A stretch of DNA of 64,000 nucleotides from Dacryopinax spathularia (Eukaryota; Basidiomycota; Dacrymycetes; Dacrymycetales; Dacrymycetaceae). The position numbers and the translations under genes were made by a program. The notes under the pieces are model-generated. The model worked only from the letters and a program-made list of their open reading frames with translations, was not told the origin of the DNA and searched no databases. Positions 42,834 through 52,274 of this stretch are shown one piece after another (positions within the stretch are counted from its first letter, which is position 1; every line of letters begins with the position of its first letter). Location: assembly GCA_037974965.1 (NCBI GenBank), contig JBBPFI010000001.1:682001-746000 (forward strand). The letters are read 5' to 3'.

Positions 42834-43757
42834 ATGGAAGTCGAAACTATCGGCGAGTCCTCCATGCCCTCCCCGATCAACTTCGAAGTCGACCCCGCCT
42901 TCACGCGTCTCAAAGAGCTCGTCGACCCCTCAACAGAAGCAGCGGCACTAACAACGCTCGAGTTCGCGCGGATATTCGCACATATCAAGCGCCTTAACAG
43001 GCTCGCTAATGCTGCTAGTCGGGATCGGAAGAGGCGGACGGCGGAGGCGAGGCATGAGATGGATATGACCCATCTGGGGCTGCAGAATCTGATGTATGAG
43101 AAGACGCATTTGTTGAACGAGATTGAGAAGTGCTTGAACTTTGCGTGAGTTGATGTTGCCACCGACTTGCCTCTGTGCTGACGCGGAGAGACAGATCAAT
43201 ATACCAAGATATAGGCCTGTATAGTGAGGAGGAATTCGTCCGACTAGCGCCGGAGGAAGTCCGTACACCGGAAATACTGGCGGACGACCATCAGCGCATG
43301 TTAGCTAGGCTCAATTTTGAGCTGTCAGAACGACAACGGTTCGTCCTTTGTCCAATTCAGGTGATGTCCGTTGGCTGACTTTGTAAGTGTAGGTTGCACG
43401 CGGAGAAAGAGAACCTGAAGCGACAAACAGCCGATCTGCAACAAGAAAGTAAAGCCTTCTCCAACTCGCTGAACGCTTTACGGCAACAACTGGACGCGAT
43501 GGCCAAGGTACGCTTTCTCACCTCACCATTATTAGATTCTAGGCTGATCGATGACACAGTCCTCCGCCGAGATCCAAAAACGCATGCATGAACTCTCTGC
43601 ACCGCCCCCTCCTGCCGTGGTCGTCAGCGATGCTGACATGAACGCTGCGCCGCAAGATCCTGAGTCGAAGGATCATTCGCAGTCTGTTGATCCGAGTCGG
43701 CCCGGTACACCTCCGCCGGAGGATACGGCGATGGATGTCGATACTGCTGCAACATAG
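42834..43757 (+). CDS. THO complex subunit, THOC5/Fmip-like
   Basis: Exons 42834-43144, 43195-43338, 43393-43507 and 43560-43757 give 255 residues from MEVETIGESSMPSPINFEVD. The THOC5 hallmark HLGLQNLMYEKTHLLNEIEK is followed by IYQDIGLYSEEEFVRLAPEE and DDHQRMLARLNFELSERQRL, then a coiled coil (NLKRQTADLQQESKAFSNSL) and an acidic Pro-rich tail. THOC5 is a subunit of THO/TREX, which couples transcription to mRNA export. The protein is short compared with animal THOC5, consisting only of the conserved N-terminal half, as is common in fungi. It is divergent from PDB1, with about 300 bases between the start codons. Confidence 0.9.
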
Positions 43758-44186
43758 GACACGCGCAGACTTGAGATGGAGGTTGCCACGCGTGAGCATA
43801 CATCATTGCTTGATCATTTCATTTAGCTAACTAAAGGACAGGGATACAGAGAGGGACGTGGTTGTACAATTGCCAGTGTTGCGCGAAGTGGAAGAGAGAA
43901 AAGCATACATCTTGGAAGGAAGAAGTGGTGGATAATGCGGTGCCTCCGACAGAGGTGCAGAATGGTGTGGCTCCCGAGTCCACGTGTGAAGGAACAGGAA
44001 CAGGTGTGTGATGTGTTGGAAGGAAACGAGCCGAGACACAGAGAGAGAGAGAGGGGAAAGCCGGTGATCGCAGACTGGTGCAATGTGCCCAAGAGACCGT
44101 GAGAAGCGAACCATCCAGGCGAGACGAGAGAGGGGTATGATGCCAGTGGTGGGTGAAGTGCCGAGGAGTGGTGGAGTGATGAATGC
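43758..44186. other. 429-base convergent 3' region
   Basis: It lies between the stops of the THOC5-like and UBC8 genes. It contains a GA-rich tract (44,040-44,060). Nothing else recognised. Confidence 0.45.
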
Positions 44187-45110
44187 TCAGAGCTCGAGAT
44201 GACCGGTTGCCTCATCGTCGTAGCGGTAGTCCTCCATGTCTTCGTCCTCCTCTTCTTCTTCCTCTTCTTCCTCTTCTTCCTCATCCGATGCTGCTGCTGC
44301 TTCGGCCAGCTCCTTAGTAGCGAACCGCTTGACATAATCTGATCACTAGTCAGCGCTGACTCAGCGCGATTGTAAATGTGCTGCGTACCTCGGACTTTGT
44401 GCTCATACGTCTTCGGCTCCCGCAGTAGTAGTGCAGCAGCTTCCCCGTTCAGCGGATCGGCCGGATTCGGATATCGCAGAAGCTGCGGCAGGAACGTCTC
44501 GAAGATATTGACCATATCTGCCATCGGATGAGAGTCTCTACCATGTCGCTCAATCAGGTCATGCGTACCATACATAGGCGACCAAGTCTGGTTGATCACA
44601 TCCAGACAGACAGAACCGCTCCTGTAGTCGAGTCAGACCCCTGACCACAAGCCCGATAAGTGGGTGGGTAACGCACAGCTCATCGATATTCGGATGAAAG
44701 ATCTTGTTCATAAACCCGATACTAGGGCTCTTATACGGATACTGGTCCGGCAGCTCGACATGAATCCGCCATACGCCGCCCGCGAACGGTGCTGTATTAC
44801 CCCAAAACACTCGTCAGACAGGGACTGAGACAGCCTGCTGAGGGCACGGTGGGGGCACGGGGTACGCACTCTCTTCGGGGCCATGGAATAGGACGTGGAA
44901 CTCCTGCATGTTGTCGTTCACTAGTTTGACGTCGTAGTCCGACATCAGCCTGCGATGCCCGTTAGCATGGTGAGGTGGTGGGGATGGGGACGAGGGGACG
45001 CACATCTTCATGACGTCTGTCTCGATGCGCCGCTTGGGTGAGCTGTATAGGATGCCGAGGGGCGATATCAGTGGGCTGCGGGTGATATGGGTACGACCTA
45101 GACTTATCAT
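44187..45110 (-). CDS. UBC8: Ubiquitin-conjugating enzyme E2, UBC8/UBE2H type
   Basis: Several short exons encode the UBC fold: [69 protein letters not shown], then a short exon with the catalytic-site block ending [13 protein letters not shown] (active-site Cys followed by LDVIN, as in UBE2H), and [20 protein letters not shown]. The C terminus has the long acidic run (SDEEEE... [12 protein letters not shown]) typical of UBC8/UBE2H, which in yeast helps degrade gluconeogenic enzymes with the GID ligase. The ATG at 45110 adds an N-terminal extension of about 20 residues before SSPKRR; a small upstream intron replacing it cannot be excluded. Confidence 0.92.
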
Positions 45111-46052
45111 GATGATTTCAGCACACTGGCAATAAATATGATCGATAGAGAGGAGTGTTGGTGCAGAGAAGTAGAGGTGTAAGAGTCGGGAACGAGGTGA
45201 GGTCGAGGGGTAAAGGCAGCGGGATGAGGCGGAGGTGCGGTCGGGTCCGGGGAGCGTGCGTGTCATATAGCGGTCAGCAAGGCAGTCAGTCACATTGCTT
45301 CCGGGTACGACTCTCCGTTGACACCATCACCCCCTTCATCTTCGCTCATCCCTCTCTCGGGCGTCACCTGTCACGAGCTGGATACATTCTCCTGTGTCCG
45401 GCCGACCATAAAATCATGCCTATCTCAGAGATCGGGGATTTTTCCTTGGGGTGTTGTCGACCGCGGAGACTGCAAGTCGGGTCCGCCGCAAAGTCTTACG
45501 CGAATGGACATTGCGCTGAGTGCTTCTACTCCTAAACCGCCGCGGGCGATGCAGCATGCCAGCCTGATGGGTCTAGAGGTGCGCTCCTATCCCGTCATTG
45601 GCGTTTGTAGGCAGTCTCGATGCATATCGGTATCAAGTTACAGTTTCTTTGCTACAAATACTTTGAGAGCTCGATGGGTGCTATGTACTGCAGTAACACG
45701 CCGATTTCGCGGAAAAGGTAGAGAGTTCCGGTAGGTCGGAACCGACCACATAACTCACATAAGTACGAGGTTACGAGAAGTCCAAGAGAGGTCTTGTGAC
45801 TTCCCCATTCGCATGCCTGCTTCATTGAGCAACCCGTATCATCGGGCCGTCGTCAGGTATCGATATCGCCCGAATGACGCGAGATTGGCTTGGCGTCCTC
45901 CTTCTCCCCACAACCACGCGCACGAGCGGCAATAATCTGCACACGTTCTGTTCTAGATGGAAACAACACTTGAATTCTTCATTTCATCTTCATTGTTACA
46001 ACGCTAAGCATGACTAGATTCATCTCCCCTCCCCCGGGATGTGCGTATGTCC
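45111..46052. other. 0.94-kb intergenic region (UBC8 / CipC)
   Basis: It contains the UBC8 promoter and the CipC 3' region. Open frames on the plus strand (45,155-45,734) have no domain-like content. Nothing else recognised. Confidence 0.45.
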
Positions 46053-46540
46053 TCAGTACTGGCCGGAGTTGTTGAGCGCGTCGTGGGCCTGCTCGGTGGC
46101 CTGACGCTTGGCTTCCTCCTTGTCGATCCAGTCGAGGCCCTGCGCAGAAGCTTATCAGATTACGCTCTAGGATGATGGTTATGGTTGCTACGCACCCTCG
46201 TCTCGACCTCACGGTCGATGAACGCGCCCGCGAAGCCGGCGAGGAGAGCCTTGGCCTCGTCGTGGGAAGCGGGCTGGCCGTTAGCTAGCGGCGACGTCAA
46301 ATCTTGGATCGAGGGGAAAGCAGACGGAGCGACGCACCCTCAACGTGCTTCTCGTAGGCACGGTCGGCCTCGTAGGCAGCCGCACCGGCGATCAGCTCGT
46401 GGCTCCAGGAAGCCTCGTGTGGTTCCGTGCTCTGGACCTGGTTGTAGGCCTGAGCCTGGTCGGAGTCCTGCGTCGAGGGTCAGCTCCGCACCAGAGCAGG
46501 TGAGGGAGATAAGGGGACGTACATCACCAAACCAACCCAT
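46053..46540 (-). CDS. CipC-like DUF3759 protein
   Basis: The first exon is only six codons (MGWFGD, 46523-46540). The following exons give DSDQAQAYNQVQSTEPHEAS, SHELIAGAAAYEADRAYEKH, AKALLAGFAGAFIDREVETR and LDWIDKEEAKRQATEQAHDA, ending NNSGQY. This is the DUF3759/CipC family, small soluble fungal proteins of about 110-130 residues. CipC is induced by concanamycin A and other stresses; its molecular role is not established. A strong TATATAAA box lies 91 bases upstream, fitting a highly inducible gene. The start is the only ATG that gives the family MGWF beginning. Confidence 0.9.
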
Positions 46541-46630
46541 TGTGATAGTATGCTGTTATGAAGTGGTGGTAGATTGAAGGTGTGCGGGAGTAGGTCGAGA
46601 TACGGATAGAAGGGACCCGTCCAGGTGGGG

Positions 46631-46638
46631 TTTATATA
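46631..46638 (-). promoter_or_regulatory. TATA box of the CipC-like gene
   Basis: TATATAAA on the minus strand lies 91 bases upstream of the start codon, inside a C/G-rich context (CCCTAAGGGTATATAAACCC). Confidence 0.6.
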
Positions 46639-47410
46639 CCCTTAGGGGGTCCGGGAGAACAAGCAGGCCATGAGGATGGGGTACGGGCGCAGTCACGTCA
46701 TCCTGCATTGCGTCTAGGGGCCGGTTACAGCGTGTCGCCCCCAGTGGCCCAGTAGACCAGTCTATTTTTGGCAAGCTTCGCGATGGGGTCGCTACTCCTG
46801 AAACCTATCATACATGCCGGTCACCACGGGCATCGGTCTCCCTGCTGCGGGCCGTGAGTCTGTTCGTCAGGTTCCTCAGGGTCTGTCTCGTCGCAACCAT
46901 TATCCACCCCGTCCTCATGGATCAACAACCATCGCGATTCATCGCATTTACGTATGGAGCTAGATACGCGCTTTCCGGCCAGGACGGTGCTGTGCACGGG
47001 CAGCCTGCCATATGAGGAGCATATCGGTCAGAGGAACGGGACAATGGTCGTCGAACGACTGATGCTTCCTGAACGTCATTTCATGTTTGGTCGCAAGCGA
47101 CGCGTTTTCCCGCAAGTGTACGCCATCCTACTGCTGTGCTCGCCATGGGAGTAAGTACACCACCGCACAATTTTATGCTGGAGTCCGCATGGACGAGGGT
47201 CTTATTGAAGCTTGACAGCTCCTCCTGCCGGATCCATACGGGATCGACCCTGAGCGGCTCGGCCATACGGACCGAAACATCTCCCGGCGGCCGCCATTAG
47301 GATTGCAGCCGGACAGGCCATGTATGTAATGTAGATAGGGTTGTCAATGAACTTTAATTAATTACCGCGGTTATTGGCGCCCGACAAGGTTTCAACCGAG
47401 CCAAATCTCG
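46639..47410. other. Intergenic region at the left boundary of element 2
   Basis: No gene seen. Element 2 probably begins within this stretch (about 47,300). A short inverted repeat ACCGAG...CTCGGT at 47,396-47,413 directly precedes the 24-bp tandem array. Confidence 0.4.
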
Positions 47411-47672
47411 GTTGGAAGAGTGTGAAGTGCTCCAGTTAGAAAAGTGTAAGGAGCTCCCGCTCAAAGAGTGTGAAGCGCGTCAGTTGGAAGAGTGTGAAGC
47501 GCATTCAGCTGGAAGAGTGTGAAGCAAGTCAGTTGGAAGAGTATGAAGCGCGTCAGTTGAAGAGTGTGAAGCGCCTCAGTTGGAAGAGTGTGAAGCGCCT
47601 CAGTTGGAAGAGTGTGGAGCGCATTAGTTGGAAGAGTGTGAAGCGCGTCAGTTGGAAGAGTGTGAAGTGACA
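47411..47672 (+). repeat. 24-bp tandem array, about 11 units
   Basis: The consensus unit is GTTGGAAGAGTGTG followed by AAGCGCGTCA. Units vary by a few substitutions and single-base indels. Further copies, in reverse orientation, occur at 48,341-48,366 and twice at 49,533-49,583, inside element 2 genes. Confidence 0.9.
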
Positions 47673-47779
47673 GGCTCCCATTGACATGCCCTACGTGAAA
47701 CAGTAGTCGTCATCTAATACATATTAGTCGCAGTAGACCGTAAACCCAGACAAGCATCCCATAATCGCGCGTCTATCGT

Positions 47780-49016
47780 CTAACCGTGCACGTCCTCGAC
47801 CACCTTCTCCACTTTTTTCCCGATTTGATACACTTTGTCGAGCCCGAAGCGGGCGATGAGGATGATGAGCACTGGAATAAGGTCAGTTTGTCCCCCGCAG
47901 CCGTACGAAATGCAGAACTTACCAATAATGAGGACGATGACCCACCAATACTTCTTCGCCAGCTTGCCAAGCTTCTCCACGCAACGAAGAAGATGGCCAA
48001 GCAACCCGTGCCAGATATCCGACCACGTCATCGCCCAATTCTCCCCACCGATGGCGTCCAGCCCTCCACGGCAATTCGAGACGACGCGGTCCCAGTCGTA
48101 TCCCAGCTCGCCCCACCTCTGGATGGTCGCACGGCCTTCTTGTCCGTAGCGAGTAATCCTCGTACTCATGCCCGCCTTGCCTTCGTACTTTCCGATAATC
48201 ACCTGGCGGGCATGCTCGAGCTGGACGACCATAGGCGAGGCTCGGCTCATTTCGATGAGCGGGCGATGAGACATGAGCGTGTCTTCCTCCACGGGATCGA
48301 AGGGCTCCCCGTTGGGGCGCACGATTCGGGGTATGAGCTGCGACTTGCTTCACACTCTTCCAACAGAAAGAATATTAGATACTCACCTCTCCATCCGGCC
48401 CTTCTTCCTCCCAAGAGTACGTGCGGGACCATGCACTCGTATCGACATGCCCGTCCTCCGTCGACGCCGACGAGTCCTCCAGGATCATGCGTGCCATCGA
48501 CCTCAACTTGTGCCAGGGGGGGCTGAAGAAGCCGGACGGATCCACCGGCACGCTTGCGGCTGCGAGGTCGTTGTTCTCCTCGATATGGCCTTGGAGGCTC
48601 GTCGACGTTGTCGTCCCACCGGCAGAAGTACTCGCAGGAGGAGGAGCAGGCGCACCGCGAACCTCGACCTCAGCCTCAGCCTCAGCCTCAGCTTCAGCAA
48701 CCGGCGCTGACGTGTCACCCCCCCCTTCCCCTCCCCCCCGACCCGCATCACCTTGCCTCTCGCCACCCTGCCCAGTAACCTGCAACGCCGTATCAACGAC
48801 ACCAATGGCGTCGCTCAACAGCCTCATCGCATCCGTCACTCCATCGTCGTCTTCCTCAGTCCCGGTGTTACGACTTCCAAGCGGAACATACGTGGGCATG
48901 ATACGTCGGAGAGGTACTGAAGTCGGACCGGCGTCGTCTTCACCTTGCTCCAAGTCCGCTGTGCGGCGTCCATGCTTGAACCAGCCGGCGCGGCCTTTCT
49001 TGATGGGTGCGAACAT
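47780..49016 (-). CDS. Element 2 gene 1: tail-anchored membrane protein, unknown function
   Basis: Exons 48387-49016, 47923-48343 and 47780-47871 give 380 residues. The polar, acidic N-terminal half contains a helix (DAMRLLSDAIGVVDTALQVT) and an EAEAEAEAEVEV run. The second part has MSRASPMVVQLEHARQVIIG and an amphipathic helical section. The C terminus is a transmembrane segment (YWWVIVLIIVLIILIARFGL) followed by a short basic/acidic tail (KKVEKVVEDVHG). The first intron (48,344-48,386) ends in a copy of the 24-bp unit, which supplies the 3' splice site. Position, strand, exon layout and C-terminal anchor match gene 1 of element 1. No known family recognised. Confidence 0.7.
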
Positions 49017-49344
49017 GTTGTTGTACTTACTGCGATTGTCGATGTCGAGTGGAAGATGTAAAGAGAGGAATATGAAGGAGAAAGTGGGTTATGATGGTGG
49101 CCAAAACGAGGCGAGTGGCTTCCGGATTTGCAGGGCTTACTTTGTCCCCGCACGAAGATGAAGTGTATCACGTGACCGCATGTAAGGCGGTGTCTCTCAG
49201 CCTTTCGGATGCTGGCGGGGGCAGACTCAGTCCCGCGTCAGCCAGCCTCAATCCGCTCTCCCTTTGCCTCTCAACCTTACCATCAAACCATTCTCGATAG
49301 CTGAACACTTGAATCAAACAACTCAACTTCTGACTATTCTCAGT

Positions 49345-50659
49345 ATGAACGAAGCCGATGCTCACAAAGACTTCTCCACTGGTCAGCTGACCGCTCCTTG
49401 AGTTTAGGAAGCATGCTAATACTATTGCAGGAGTCGTGCTGGAGCCTCAGGTCCATTCGAAGAAGGACATCGAGGCTGGTGTATTCAACCAGGACGATCG
49501 CGACTCTGGTGGATCCAATGTGTCGATGGGCTGCGACTTGCTTCACACTCTTCCAACTGACGCGCTTCACACTCTTCCAACTGAATGCGGAGACCGCCTT
49601 AGGGTCTCTGCGAAGTCCGAGGCTATACCCGCTTCACCTGCTCTTGTGGGTGCGGACAATTCGGCTCACTTGAACATGAGTGAGCATGTCCGCCTGAACA
49701 CAGAGCTGGGGACGCTTTCGGACTCTTCGATGGATGGATCGACCCAGTTCGTTGCCACCCACACCTATGAAGGCGAGAACATGACGATCTCCAATCTCAA
49801 TACGAGCGATCTCATGGAGACCTTTGAGGCCGACGACTACGATTCCTCAGCCTCTGCATCGCTTGCTAGCCCGATCTCCCCCTCATCGAGCCCAGGACGG
49901 GCCTCTCTGGCACTCCACCCCGCTTCTCGGATGGGAGAGGGCAGCGTTCGTCATGCCATCAGATCTCGTGCCGGATCTCGTGCAGACCGCTCGGTTTCAC
50001 CCATGCCAATCACGCCTCCGATCACCCCTCCCATGCGGGCTGCTGTCGTTAAGGGGGAGATCTCCCCCAAGGTCGCCACCGATGACGATGACGACGAAGC
50101 ATTGTTCGGCAACGAGTCTACCGCTCACAATACGCCCATGAAGCGTAAGCGAGTGGACAGTGCTCTGAGCTCGCCAGAGCTTTCAGACCCCTCTGCGTCC
50201 AGTGATGGCGAAGATGGATCGGCGCCAGTGGGTCGTACTCTGGACCACGCCCCTTTCGTAGGCGCGCCGAACCCTGGCCCAAACGGAAGCGAACTCCAAG
50301 CCGCGGGTGATCCCGTGAGGAAACCGTACATCTCCAAATATACCGTCTACTACTACACGCCAGCCGATCGTGAAGAGCAGCGCCGTTGTGATGCTATCGT
50401 TCACCGTATTCGCAAGGAGCAAGTCAAGCGCGAGGGCTATGCGAACGGCAGAGCCAAAGTCCTTAACTTCTTGGAGCGGGGCCGTCACTACTATCAGCAG
50501 TATTGGGGCATCCCTAAGACCGCGCATGGAGAAAGATCGGCAGACAAAGAGGAGCCCAGCTCTATCGTCCGTTCTCCTATTATGCGTCCCGGCTCTATCC
50601 TCAAGTACAGGGGCGATCATGCCATGACGTCCACCAATGCTGGCGGCCGCTTGAACTAG
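49345..50659 (+). CDS. Element 2 gene 2: acidic disordered protein with a conserved-looking C terminus
   Basis: The first exon (49345-49381) encodes MNEADAHKDFST; the rest is one open frame to 50659, about 420 residues if nothing more is spliced. The middle is Ser/Asp/Pro-rich and disordered, with a KRKRVD nuclear-type signal. The C-terminal 120 residues look folded: KPYISKYTVYYYTPADREEQ, RRCDAIVHRIRKEQVKREGY, FLERGRHYYQQYWGIPKTAH. Copies of the 24-bp unit at 49,533-49,583 would be translated as repeats of LLHTLPTDALHTLPTE, or removed if a weak intron there is used. No family recognised. It is divergent from gene 1 across 328 bases that contain a GTGGGTTATGATGGTGGCC copy. Confidence 0.62.
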
Positions 50660-51362
50660 ACAGTTACAAGCGGCCGCCTGCAGATCATGTCCGAAACTCG
50701 ACTGGTCACCATCATAACCCACTTGGCGTGGACGTACTCCTGTGAGCGGTGCGGCTGCAGGAGTATGTCGTCCTGTCTTTACCTGGCCCCTTCCACTCCT
50801 TCAACACACTCTTTTGTTTCCTCCTTCCCCTCTCCTATGCTTCCATGTACTCACACTCAACATTCTGTGCTGAGTTGTACACTGTTTCCCATCCCTCCTC
50901 TCTATGATTCCGGGTTCTGTCCGGCTTTGCGCTGTGCAACGCACATTGCAGATGCCATGGACAGAGTTGCCTGTTGAGTCTTGCCATAGAGCTGGCCTTC
51001 ACTCACCCCTCCACCCATATGCCAAGTCCTGCCCTTTTTCTCATGTGTACTGCTCTCTTCCACTACATGCGCAGCCTTACCCATCAGACGAGCTCCTTTT
51101 CCCTTTTCTCCCTCCCACCTCCTCACGTTCCTTTTCCACTCCATCTGGCTAGGTCACCTTTTATGATGTCCTTGTGATCTGTGTAACCCCTTTACCTCCC
51201 CAGTGTACATGGTCTAGTCCGGCGGGTTGTGGCGGCCCTCGCGCTACAGCCGTTAGTAATGTACACTGTTCCCGCCACACTGTGTCCCATGGTGAAACCG
51301 TCCTGAACCTAAAACCATACATTCCAAACACCTTTCTCTACAAAGATCTACATACATTTGAC
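50660..51362. other. 0.7-kb convergent region inside element 2
   Basis: Pyrimidine-rich DNA between two convergent genes, with one GGTCACCATCATAACCCACT copy at 50,704. No coding potential supported. Confidence 0.45.
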
Positions 51363-52053
51363 TTAACGAGAATGGGGCACAACCCTCATTTGCAGCACCG
51401 GTCCATGGTACTCGAAATCTTCGTCGTCTGTCTCGAAGGTACCCGCCGACTTCTGCGTCTCCATCTCATGATCCGACTCTCTCTCGCCCTCAACTCCTTC
51501 ACCGGCTTCACTGTCCATCTCTGGCTCAGTCTCACTCTCCTCAATGGCCGGCCTCATCAACATAGCTTGCTTCAGACGCCGCACGGGGGTAGGCGTAGTG
51601 GGTGCCACGCTGGCCGCCTTGCTCAGCGGGCTCGCCGTGACGGTGATTTGATGCCCGTCCAAATTGGCAAGTGGTTCTACGTTGATCTGATGGTCTGATT
51701 AGAAATAATATCTACAGTATCCGACTGCACGTCACCTGTGTTGAGAGAGGGATGGTCTCAAAACGCCTCATCCAGTCAAAGATAGCACTGGTGGGTGCGG
51801 GAGACTTCGCGCGCTCATGTCGACGTGGTGTCGTCCGGCGGCTGCCCATATTAGAAGGCGTCCGGTTCTCCTTATCTTCGGTTTGATGCAGCTGGTTGGT
51901 TCGAAGGTTGAGGACTAGGTCCTGGATGCTGGGGATGAGCCCATGTATCGACTTGCGGTAGTAGATCTTACTCACCATAGGAACATCGTGATTGCACTGT
52001 GCGTTGACGGTTATATTGACGGTGATCCGATGTCCTTGGGTGACCGAATCCAT
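51363..52053 (-). CDS. Element 2 gene 3: small basic/acidic protein, unknown function
   Basis: Exons 51736-52053 and 51363-51686 join to 213 residues starting MDSVTQGHRITVNITVNAQC. The N-terminal 50 residues (KIYYRKSIHGLIPSIQDLVL) look folded. A basic stretch (RRTTPRRHERAKSPAPTS) and a second GHQITVTA segment follow, then an acidic tail. The repeated GHxITV word in both exons suggests internal duplication. No family recognised. It is divergent from the transposase gene, and the 221 bases between the starts contain one copy of the element motif (52,098). Confidence 0.6.
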
Positions 52054-52274
52054 CTTGCAACGAGCCGGGAATGTAGGAGATAATGAGTATCAGCCTTAGT
52101 GGGTTTTGATGGTGACCGTAGGAGAGAGATAAAGGAAGACCGCCAGCGCGTGGCGTATGTTTACGTCCCTGATGCGCATGTGCACCCTAAGCAGGCCGGC
52201 CTGAACACACGGCATACACGAGGAGAGCGACAACCAACACCATCTCACTGGCCCTTCGCTTGCTCTCTAAGGCG

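Noticed and set aside
47320-47345. Terminal inverted repeat of element 2 (AATGTA-GATAGG against the complement near 58,731-58,745)
   Set aside because: Only about a dozen imperfect bases, AT-rich and without extended similarity; not enough to set the ends.
47470-47670. Lys/Ser-rich open frame over the 24-bp array
   Set aside because: It is only the translation of the tandem unit (24 bp is a multiple of three), with no start context or downstream coding sequence.
47411-47672. CRISPR-like array
   Set aside because: Units are directly adjacent without unique spacers, and the genome is eukaryotic.
48375-49016. Ala/Glu repeat run in element 2 gene 1 as a separate repeat element
   Set aside because: It is a short in-frame coding microsatellite (48,666-48,703) within an otherwise normal exon.
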